Source: Bacillota bacterium
GTDB lineage: Bacteria > Bacillota > Clostridia > Saccharofermentanales > Fastidiosipilaceae
Direction: 5' to 3'
Assembly: GCA_030055235.1 (NCBI GenBank)
Contig: JASGUW010000021.1
Span: forward strand, 1 to 40,665
DNA length: 40,665 nucleotides
Part shown: piece after piece, positions 34,252-40,665 of the stretch
Layout of the letters: each line of letters begins with the position of its first letter
How positions within the stretch are numbered: the first letter of the stretch is position 1
Program-made: the position numbers and the translations under genes
The notes under the pieces: generated by a model
Database searches by the model: none
Seen by the model: only the letters and a program-made list of their open reading frames with translations
Told to the model about the DNA's origin: nothing

Positions 34252-35814
34252 ATGAATGATCTGCTCCAGGGCAAACGCCTCAATTATCTGCGCCGCCCGA
34301 ACGGCACGACCTATGTGTATGAAGTTCTGGATCGCTATTGGGACAAGGAAAAGAAACAGGCCCGAACCAGGCAGCGCTGTATAGGCAAACTCGATCCCCA
34401 AACCGGCGACTTCATCCCCTCAAAACGTTTCAGCCAGCAGCAGAAGGCGCCTCCGGACCCCAGCTGCAGAGCCAGGACCGTGATCGCCGGACCGGGTCTC
34501 CTCTTTCGCCATCTGGATCAGCAGATCGGCCTGTCGGACTGCCTTCAGGAGGCGGCTCCCCGGATCTGGGCAGAGATCCTTTCGCTTGCAGCCTGTCTGC
34601 TGGCTTCCGGCGGAGCGCTGTCGGATGCGGACATTTGGCTCAGTCAACACGAAAGCTGGTTGGATGGACCCCTGACGGGTGGAGAAATCAGCAATCTCTT
34701 GAAGGAGATCACAGCAGACGTGCGCCAGGCCTTCTTCAGGCAGTGGGGTACCTTGGACGGCGAGCGGCTCTGCTATCTCACCAGCTCAGTATCATCCTGG
34801 CAGGAACTAAAGGAATGTCTTCGATACGCATGTGATGAGTTCCCACAGATCTATCTGGCAACAATTTATGCGAAGGACAAGCTGCTTCCCGTCAGCTATC
34901 GTGAGCTTCCGGGACCGATCACGGATGTCACGGCGCTCCGGAATCTGCTTTCCACCTTTGACCTGCCTCGGACTTCAGGCGTCCATGTTGTCCTGGATCA
35001 GGCGTTTTACAGTCAGGAAAATATCGAGCAGCTATGCGAAAGTCGTCAGCCGTTTACACTGGCGCTTCCGGCAGATCTCGGCTGGGTAGAAGATCTCATC
35101 GATCAATACCGTGATCGTGTCGATGGCCCGGATGGCCTGAACTTCATCGACGGACAGCCGATCTATTGCCTGGCTGTTCCATACCCCTGGGGAGAGGCCG
35201 GGCGGAGCTGCTGGGCGCATATCTTTTATGACGCGGACCAGATGGTCCAGGATCGCCAGAATTACGATTGCTACATCCTCGATCTGGAAGAGGAGCTGCT
35301 GGGCGGGCAGCTGGTCAAAGAGCACCTGAAGGACTACGAGCGCTACTTCATTGTCAGGGAAACGCCGGTCAGGGGCCGCACGGTCAAACGCAATTCTGAG
35401 GCAATCACGGCTGGCCGCAGACAGTATGCGGGTTTTAGTGTCCTGTTATCCTCGGTTCTCAAGGATCCTTTGGAGGCGTTCAGGATCTATCGGGAGAAGG
35501 AGCTGGTGGAGAGCTGCTTCGACAACCTGAAGAACGAATCGGACATGAGCGTTCTTCGCATACATGGTTCTGTCGGCATGAGCAGCCGCAGCTTCATTCA
35601 GTTCATTGCCATGATTCTCCTGGCCCAGCTGCGTAAGCGCATGTTTGAGACAGGACTGTCGAAGTCATACACGGACCGGAGACTGATCCGGGAGCTGGAG
35701 TCGCTTATCCGGATTGAATATCCGGGCAGCGGGAAGGGCGAGCTGGGCAGGCTGTCCGAACAGCAAAGAGAAATCTTCGAAACGCTGGGGATCGCGGCTG
35801 ACGGGCAGCCCTAA
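34252..35814 (+). CDS. IS1634-like DDE transposase, altered catalytic motifs
   Basis: A 520-residue protein resembling IS4-superfamily (IS1634-type) transposases, with an N-terminal YVYEVLDRYWDKEKKQARTR block. The expected first acidic site (usually Y-D-x-T-S) reads YLTSSVSS, without an Asp at that place. The second block, normally D-R-G-F-Y, is D249-QAFYS. The third, RIYREKELVESCFDNLKN, keeps its Glu (420). So the protein is complete in length but may be inactive or domesticated. I start at ATG 34252; an in-frame ATG at 34243 is possible. No terminal repeats were found. Confidence 0.85.
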   Translation: MNDLLQGKRLNYLRRPNGTTYVYEVLDRYWDKEKKQARTRQRCIGKLDPQTGDFIPSKRFSQQQKAPPDPSCRARTVIAGPGLLFRHLDQQIGLSDCLQEAAPRIWAEILSLAACLLASGGALSDADIWLSQHESWLDGPLTGGEISNLLKEITADVRQAFFRQWGTLDGERLCYLTSSVSSWQELKECLRYACDEFPQIYLATIYAKDKLLPVSYRELPGPITDVTALRNLLSTFDLPRTSGVHVVLDQAFYSQENIEQLCESRQPFTLALPADLGWVEDLIDQYRDRVDGPDGLNFIDGQPIYCLAVPYPWGEAGRSCWAHIFYDADQMVQDRQNYDCYILDLEEELLGGQLVKEHLKDYERYFIVRETPVRGRTVKRNSEAITAGRRQYAGFSVLLSSVLKDPLEAFRIYREKELVESCFDNLKNESDMSVLRIHGSVGMSSRSFIQFIAMILLAQLRKRMFETGLSKSYTDRRLIRELESLIRIEYPGSGKGELGRLSEQQREIFETLGIAADGQP

Positions 35815-36051
35815 GAGAAGGCCGGACATCATTTGGCGCCTGATATAGAGCCTGCTTTCGCAGTGTCTCGTCCTCTTTTGTAGCAGCCGCTTTCCGACAG
35901 ATGCTCTCCTCAAGAAGCTGCCGGCAGCCTTTGTTTAAAGCGAAATTCCTTTGTGGTAGCATCGAGAAAAGCGATCGCATATTTCAGGACAATAGCAGTC
36001 TGTTCTTTTTTGTGATGAAAACCTGGATCTTTTAACCCTGTGGAGGATTCT
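35815..36051. other. Short intergenic stretch after the transposase
   Basis: No gene. A promoter for the epimerase is not obvious. The right end of the insertion element probably lies here but could not be located. Confidence 0.35.
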
Positions 36052-37260
36052 ATGGACAAGGGAAAAATGCTTGCGGCGCAGACATGGATTCGTTCCGAAC
36101 TGGACACCTGTATCCGTTTCTGGCTGAACAATGGTCTGGACGAAAAGCATGGAGGCATTTACACCTGCCTTGACCGTAAGGGCGAAGTCTTTTCCACCGA
36201 CAAAAGTGTATGGATGCAGGGGAGAGCGGCCTGGATCTTTGCCTGGCTGTGCAAATCTTATGGAAGCAGGCCCGAGTGGCTGGAGGCCAGTAAAAGCTGT
36301 CTTGACTTCATGGAGAAGTATTGCATCAACAGGGAGTGTCAGGACAGGATGTATTTTACCGTGACGGAAGATGGACTTCCTCTCCGTCAGCGTCGCCACT
36401 TTTTCTCTGAAGCTTTTTATTCCATGGCCAATGCCGAATATTATGGTCTGAGCGGCGAAAAGGTATATCTGGACCGGGCTTTGCGGGCCTACAACATGTA
36501 TTGGGATCTATGGCACGGCATGCCGGATCCAACCGGCCTGGGTCCCAAAACCATCCCTGAAACCAGAAGTGGCCGCAGCCTCGGGCTGCCCATGATTTAC
36601 CTGAATCTCAGCTCCGTTCTGCTGAGCGTTGATCCCTCCCATCAGGAACTGTACGAAAGCAGGTCGGCAGAATGTGTCCATGACATATTTACTTACCACG
36701 CACATCCCGAGCTGAAATGTGTTTTGGAGAATGTAGGCCCCAACGGAGAGGCACGTCTCAACTTTACGGAAGGTCGTTTTATCAATCCCGGTCATGTTAT
36801 CGAAGCTGTCTGGTTTGTTCTGGAATACGCCGGAAGGACCGGTCAGAGTGACCTGATCGAAAAAGCCGAAGAGATTTTTAACTGGTCTATCCATGCCGGC
36901 TGGGACGAGGAATATGGCGGGCTTCTCTACTTTATTGATGCCTGTGGCAAGCCGCCTGAGAATTACGAGCATGACATGAAGCTCTGGTGGCCTCATAACG
37001 AAATCCTCATTTCCTCCCTGATGCTGTTCAGAGACACCGGGAAGCAGGAATACCTTGACTGGTTCTATAAGACGCTTGAGTACTGCCAGACCTATATGTC
37101 CGATCCTGAATACGGGGAGTGGTACGGCTATCTGCGTCGCGACGGCAAACCCACCATGCCACCATGCAAAGGCTCCACCTTCAAGGGCCCTTTCCATTTG
37201 CCCAGAATGCTGGTTCTGGTAGATCAACTGCTGGGTGACTTAATACAGGAGAAAACCTGA
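36052..37260 (+). CDS. N-acylglucosamine 2-epimerase (AGE) family protein
   Basis: A 402-residue predicted cytoplasmic sugar isomerase or epimerase with an (alpha/alpha)6 barrel. Blocks typical of the AGE family: HGGIYTCLDRKGEVFSTDKSVWMQGRAAW, RRHFFSEAFYSM, NPGHVIEAVWFVLE (His in the active site), and KLWWPHNEILISSLML (second His), each seen in order. The family links N-acetylglucosamine to N-acetylmannosamine or interconverts other sugars such as cellobiose or mannose. TGGAGG (36041-36046) lies 5 bases before the ATG. A terminator hairpin follows. The exact sugar is not determined. Confidence 0.92.
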   Translation: MDKGKMLAAQTWIRSELDTCIRFWLNNGLDEKHGGIYTCLDRKGEVFSTDKSVWMQGRAAWIFAWLCKSYGSRPEWLEASKSCLDFMEKYCINRECQDRMYFTVTEDGLPLRQRRHFFSEAFYSMANAEYYGLSGEKVYLDRALRAYNMYWDLWHGMPDPTGLGPKTIPETRSGRSLGLPMIYLNLSSVLLSVDPSHQELYESRSAECVHDIFTYHAHPELKCVLENVGPNGEARLNFTEGRFINPGHVIEAVWFVLEYAGRTGQSDLIEKAEEIFNWSIHAGWDEEYGGLLYFIDACGKPPENYEHDMKLWWPHNEILISSLMLFRDTGKQEYLDWFYKTLEYCQTYMSDPEYGEWYGYLRRDGKPTMPPCKGSTFKGPFHLPRMLVLVDQLLGDLIQEKT

Positions 37261-37296
37261 GTTCTTATTTCCATCCCCGATACTCCGCCCGGACTC

Positions 37297-37332
37297 AAGC
37301 CGCCGTTTACGCCTGAAGGGCCACGGCGGCTT
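37297..37332 (+). terminator. Terminator after the AGE gene
   Basis: AAGCCGCCGT and ACGGCGGCTT form a perfect 10-bp stem with a 16-base loop, followed by CTGTTTG. Confidence 0.7.
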
Positions 37333-37391
37333 CTGTTTGTAATATGAGAATACTGGAAAACGGCAAAGCAGTCCTGCCTTGGGATCCTGAT

Positions 37392-37443
37392 GCTCAAAAA
37401 TCGTCTTATATGCCGCTTCTGGTGTACAGGTCGATTTTTGAGC
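37392..37443. terminator. Inverted repeat between convergent genes
   Basis: GCTCAAAAATCG and CGATTTTTGAGC are exact 12-bp complements around a 28-base loop. The A/T runs inside the arms suit a bidirectional terminator, with the GH17 gene ending at 37565 on minus. Confidence 0.6.
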
Positions 37444-37551
37444 CCTTAGTATGCAACAAAGCTCAGCAGAAGGGAGGGATCTATCGCCCCTGCTAACAAT
37501 GCAGGCCAGGTCGGCAGGGTATTCATCGTCAGGCTTCTTTAACGTACTATC

Positions 37552-37564
37552 GTGGAAAGTCCCG
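37552..37564 (-). other. Stop-adjacent CGGGACTTTCC motif
   Basis: Follows the TAA of the GH17-like gene without a gap and equals the sequence after the LysM gene's stop (10209). Confidence 0.6.
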
Positions 37565-38959
37565 TTAGTACCTTATGTTGACATGAGTGAAATCATCTTT
37601 GTCGCTGCCGTAGATCTCCTCATGGATGCTGCGGAAAAAGTCCGTCTGGGCATAACTGGACTTCAGCACAAAGTCCTTCGTCAAAATGCCCCAGTATGCG
37701 CCGGCTTCGCCCTCCTGTGTTATCTTCCACGGCTCATCGGCGGCAGCGAACCAGAGAACCGGTGTCCCGGTGGCTAAAGACCAGCGTCGCACTTCCTCAA
37801 AATACCATGCTGCTTCCTGTTCGCCGGCTCTTGCGCTGCCAATCGTCTGTCCCGAGCTCGGCCAGCCGGTCTCGGACACAAAGATCTCTTTGCCTGCAGC
37901 TGCTTCTCTCAAAGATTCCATCCAGGCGGCGAAGTTGGCACCTGCTTTGGCAATGCTGATGCCCGCCCAATATGGATAGCAGTTTGGCATCAGAATGTCG
38001 CAGGCATCCAGCAGCTCGGGATGCGCCAGGAGAAGGTCCACATTGTCCGCCGTCGTGACCGGGATCGAATCATCTGTCAGGTGTTCGCGAACATATTCGA
38101 TGTCCTGAATCAGGTCATCTGCCGTAAGTTCGTCGCGCAGGAGTGTTTCGCTGCCTACACAGGCAATTTGAACCAGGCCGTTGTTGCAGTGTTCAATGAG
38201 TGCGTCGAGCTCCGTCTGATCCGATTGGTCATCGCCTGAGAGCCACGCCGTTCCTACGACCTTTAAATGCATCGCATAGGCCAGCGTATATGCCTGGCTT
38301 ATTTCTCCTGCGGAGGCGTAAAAACGGACGGTATCGGCAAATTCTGCCGCGTAGTAGAGCTGCCTGCGCATCAGGTCAGGGGAAAGCCTGTCGCCCGGCC
38401 TGCTGCTGTCGGTGTGAAAACCGATGTTCACGGCGATACGATGGGCGCCTGCTGCCAGTCCGGATCTCCTGCAGCTGTTCTCCGGTTCGCCAGGTGCCTG
38501 CCGGCTCGGTGTAATGTTGACAAAACCCGATGCCTTGCGCGTGATCTTGACATAGTCCAGCGCATTCGCTTTCGTCTCTTCGAAGTCTGCGGTGGGCGTA
38601 CAGGTCGATGGAATCAGCATGATATGGAGAACTTCTGCGTTCTGATCCTGGCCGCCGGTCGTGTAGCAGATGGAGAACGAGCCATCGGAATTGAGATCTG
38701 CATAGGGTTCGGCAAAGCTTGGCTTGACCCAGTAGAGATCGCCGGCATAAAGCTGCAGATAAAGGGAGATGCGGTATTGGGCGGGATTAAAGCTGCCGCC
38801 GTCTTCGCGAAAGACTATGCCTTCAAAATCTTCGAATTCTCCGTATGCGGGCGTGAAGGTCAGGGCAATTACGGGTGTGTCCCCTGCGGCTGCGGCGGAG
38901 GACGGCAAAAAGCTTCGCAAAAAGACCATTGCAAGTAAAAGGCAAAGTGCTTTCTTCAA
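37565..38959 (-). CDS. Secreted GH17-like beta-1,3-glucanase
   Basis: A 464-residue exported protein. A signal peptide (KKALCLLLAMVFLRSFLPSSAAAA) precedes a beta-rich N-terminal domain (about 30-165) and a TIM-barrel domain of glycoside hydrolase family 17. The nucleophile motif FVSETGWPSSG (Glu363) is the GH17 signature, and CVGSETLLRDEL supplies the acid/base (Glu271). Substrates would be laminarin or similar beta-1,3-glucans. I use the TTG at 38959, since GGAAGGAT lies 6 bases before it; the ATG at 39001 would put extra charged residues ahead of the signal peptide. It follows the lipoprotein gene after 60 bases. Confidence 0.88.
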   Translation of the reverse strand: MKKALCLLLAMVFLRSFLPSSAAAAGDTPVIALTFTPAYGEFEDFEGIVFREDGGSFNPAQYRISLYLQLYAGDLYWVKPSFAEPYADLNSDGSFSICYTTGGQDQNAEVLHIMLIPSTCTPTADFEETKANALDYVKITRKASGFVNITPSRQAPGEPENSCRRSGLAAGAHRIAVNIGFHTDSSRPGDRLSPDLMRRQLYYAAEFADTVRFYASAGEISQAYTLAYAMHLKVVGTAWLSGDDQSDQTELDALIEHCNNGLVQIACVGSETLLRDELTADDLIQDIEYVREHLTDDSIPVTTADNVDLLLAHPELLDACDILMPNCYPYWAGISIAKAGANFAAWMESLREAAAGKEIFVSETGWPSSGQTIGSARAGEQEAAWYFEEVRRWSLATGTPVLWFAAADEPWKITQEGEAGAYWGILTKDFVLKSSYAQTDFFRSIHEEIYGSDKDDFTHVNIRY

Positions 38960-39019
38960 CTGATATCCTTCCCGGTTCTGAGTTCTTTGATTTCCGACCA
39001 CGAGGTATCGAAGAAGAAA

Positions 39020-39922
39020 CTACTGCACCGGAACCGGCAAGCTGGTGCAGTACAGAGGCTTGTCCTCCGCGGACATAATATACAAATCCAAGGTACCGCC
39101 GGCGAATGCATAGGAGATGGAATCGACGGGGCCGTGCTTCGTGCTGTTGAATTTAGCGTAATCGATGGTACCGGAAAATGAGATTCCCTCAACGCCGTCA
39201 GGCGAAACGATATCTCTGGGCGGATTCAGAAAAGACAGAGCGCTCATCATCGCCTGTGTCTCCGGCCTGAATATGCCCATTTTATAGATGTGTGACATGG
39301 CCGGGATCGTATACGTAAAGTCTGAGATATCCACCATCTCCAGCACATAACTGCCATCCTGGGCATAGTTGTACACATCGAAATAGTCCGCTGCTTCTTC
39401 AGCTTCAACGTCCTCATCCGCCCGGGTCGTATACGCTCTGGGAGAAAAGATGTTTGAATCCTTCGGCGCGGACAGCGAAATCTGCACGTACTGTCCTTCC
39501 ATGGGCGCGGAAAGATGTATTACGCAGGATAGCAGGCAGTTATCACAGGATGCGGCTTCAATATAGCTTCCTGCTGCGGCGGTCTTCGTATAGGTAGCCA
39601 GACGCTGGTACCACTTGGTGCCTTCCCAGCTGCTGTATTTTTCCACTTGCAGCAGAGCCTGATCAAAATCGCCCGCATCCAGATGCTGCTGGATGTCGGC
39701 CTGTGCGCAGTCCTGCGAAAGCCAGTTGGCATCTTTATGGTCGCCGATTTTAGAAAAAATGTCATAGGCCGCTTCATAATCGCCACTCTCATACAGTGAC
39801 ACGGCCTGCTCGTACTTTTTGTCTTTGCACCCGCTTAAGCAGACAGCCGCGAGCAGCAGCAATACCACGGCTGTCAGCCTATACATGGGATTTGCCGTAT
39901 TCCGTGAAGCTCTTTTTATCAT
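39020..39922 (-). CDS. Lipoprotein with tetratricopeptide-like repeats
   Basis: A 300-residue lipoprotein. The signal ends LSGC (lipidated Cys at about 32), then TPR-like helices KYEQAVSLYESGDYEAAYDIFSKI and QHLDAGDFDQALLQVEKY (about 37-95), which likely bind a protein or glycan. The rest is beta-rich and not recognised. The ATG at 39922 is 7 bases after GGAGGG, while the ATG at 39928 lies too close to it. It is the first gene before the GH17-like glucanase on the same strand, so it may help that enzyme. Confidence 0.85.
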   Translation of the reverse strand: MIKRASRNTANPMYRLTAVVLLLLAAVCLSGCKDKKYEQAVSLYESGDYEAAYDIFSKIGDHKDANWLSQDCAQADIQQHLDAGDFDQALLQVEKYSSWEGTKWYQRLATYTKTAAAGSYIEAASCDNCLLSCVIHLSAPMEGQYVQISLSAPKDSNIFSPRAYTTRADEDVEAEEAADYFDVYNYAQDGSYVLEMVDISDFTYTIPAMSHIYKMGIFRPETQAMMSALSFLNPPRDIVSPDGVEGISFSGTIDYAKFNSTKHGPVDSISYAFAGGTLDLYIMSAEDKPLYCTSLPVPVQ

Positions 39923-40012
39923 GTGCATACCCTCCTGCCTGCATTTTTCTGCCCGCCCTGGCTCACCTGACAGGGGGACTCAACATCAGGTCTATTCTTA
40001 ACTTTCTTGCAT

Positions 40013-40042
40013 GATATATCCGGGTTTGCATGACTAATCCAA
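40013..40042 (-). promoter_or_regulatory. Candidate promoter for lipoprotein/GH17 operon
   Basis: On minus, TTGGAT (40042-40037) and TATATC (40018-40013) are 18 bases apart, about 90 bases before the lipoprotein start. An inverted repeat ACCTGA..TCAGGT lies between the two. Confidence 0.4.
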
Positions 40043-40191
40043 GATCAGTAAAAAACCACAAGTCACAATGTAATCCAGATGCTCAGTTTCATACTCATTG
40101 ACAGCCGTTTCGCATTCCGAACCTGCACCTTCGGCAAAGCAGGCAGCCTGTTGTTAAGACAGATGCCAGGTGCGTGCTTGAGAGTGAGAGA

Positions 40192-40346
40192 GGAGTTGTG
40201 TAAGAGGAAAGATCGACACAACTCCAAAAGTTGGCAAATCCGCCCTCAGTTTTGACAAAAAATCGAGTTGTGTCAGGAAAAGGTGACACAACTCGAAAAG
40301 TTGGCAAATCCGTCCTCGGTTTTGACAAAAGGTCGAGTTGTGTCAG
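40192..40346 (-). repeat. 70-bp hairpin array, family D
   Basis: Two hairpins GAGTTGTGTCA..TGACACAACTC style (one perfect pair at 40265-40294) and an orphan arm (40335-40346), at 70-bp steps (GACACA at 40215 and 40285; GAGTTG at 40265 and 40335). Spacer pairs are TTGGCAAA with TTTTGACAA. Read on minus it matches 28557-28650, again next to an F block. Confidence 0.9.
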
Positions 40347-40396
40347 CGAAAGAAACTGAATCAAAAACGGGTTGCAAATAGATTAGACGTCGCTAA

Positions 40397-40450
40397 CATT
40401 CAGCGCCGACGATTCATGCCGTTTTGTACCCTGAGCGAAGTGAGAGGTAT
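40397..40450 (-). repeat. F boundary block, copy 4
   Basis: On minus it shares ACTTCGCTCAGGGTACAAAACG and CGGCATGAATCGTCGGCG (in parts) with copy 3. Families C and D again meet here, in the order C-F-D when read on minus, the reverse of the order D-F-C at 28662. Confidence 0.85.
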
Positions 40451-40464
40451 GGGCTATAAAAGTC

Positions 40465-40665
40465 GGTATTGCCCCTGGAATCGGGCAATATCGAAGTTTT
40501 TGACCAGGGAGTGGACAAAAATCACGGTATTGCCCCTGGAATTGGGCAATATCGAAGTTTTTGACCAGAGAGTGGACAAAAATCACGGTATTGCCCCTGG
40601 AATCGGGCAATATCGAAGTTTTTGACCAGGGAGTGGACAAAAATCACGGTATTGCCCCTGGAATC
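40465..40665 (-). repeat. 61-bp hairpin array, family C, running off the window
   Basis: At least three identical-length units (ATTGCCC..GGGCAAT, spacing 61) with spacer TTGACCA-gggag-TGGACAA, whose stem holds a conserved A-A mismatch. Units are almost identical, suggesting recent expansion. The array continues past the window end. Confidence 0.93.

Noticed and set aside
6884-40665. All arrays as ordinary intrinsic terminators
   Set aside because: Some hairpins carry T-runs, but arrays also lie between divergent genes with no transcript to end, and tandem repetition with matched arm swaps is not typical of terminators. The single hairpin at 28569 may still serve this role.

Overview
The window looks like chromosomal DNA from a GC-rich anaerobic Clostridia-type Firmicute, perhaps from a gut, rumen or digester community. 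This rests on a tetrahydrofolate riboswitch in front of an ECF folate transporter gene, a class III fructose-1,6-bisphosphatase, a DUF1836 regulator, strong AGGAGG-type ribosome sites with a few TTG starts, and single-membrane envelope proteins (LysM, lipoproteins). The genus cannot be named from sequence alone. No tRNA, rRNA or CRISPR array was seen.

Layout: 628-1722 is a lipoprotein polysaccharide deacetylase. 1840-5876 (minus) is a tight three-gene operon: MazG-like pyrophosphohydrolase, Schlafen-group DUF2075 nuclease/helicase, and a large helical-repeat protein. 5987-6418 is a small coiled-coil protein. 7383-8966 is an FAD-dependent oxidoreductase. 10209-12209 (minus) is a secreted triple-LysM protein with a metallo-beta-lactamase domain. 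12596-14275 carries a nucleoside hydrolase and a CpXC zinc protein. 14582-15490 is an AraC/GyrI-type regulator. 16495-17064 (minus) is an MntP-like manganese exporter. 17453-20829 (minus) is a two-component system. 22203-23001 is the THF riboswitch with folT. 23093-28251 is a carbohydrate locus: divergent DUF1836 regulator, SGNH hydrolase and GH2 beta-galactosidase. 29488-31440 is fbp. 31468-33127 (minus) is a frameshifted serine hydrolase. 33194-33769 (minus) is a GNAT acetyltransferase. 34252-35814 is a transposase with altered catalytic motifs. 36052-37260 is an AGE-family epimerase. 37565-39922 (minus) is a GH17-like glucanase with a lipoprotein. Sugar and envelope metabolism dominate.

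The most unusual content is non-coding. Seven intergenic regions carry tandem arrays of two-hairpin repeats, with unit lengths of 61 bp (families A and C), 70 bp (family D) and 71 bp (family B). All contain a hairpin built on TTGnCCA / TGGnCAA and a second hairpin whose arms are replaced wholesale, with matching complementary changes, between units and families. Four array regions also carry a conserved 54-bp boundary block (called F here) at 6811, 15577, 28662 and 40397, and the two 71-bp arrays share their own start and end modules. The arrays lie between divergent, convergent and co-directional genes, so they are not simply terminators of one gene type. This looks like an undescribed structured repeat system, and no protein clearly dedicated to it is encoded in the window.

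Short coding minisatellites (9-18 bp units) also recur inside or beside many genes, and a motif CGGGACTTKCC directly follows the stop codon of three genes, with a rearranged form after a fourth.
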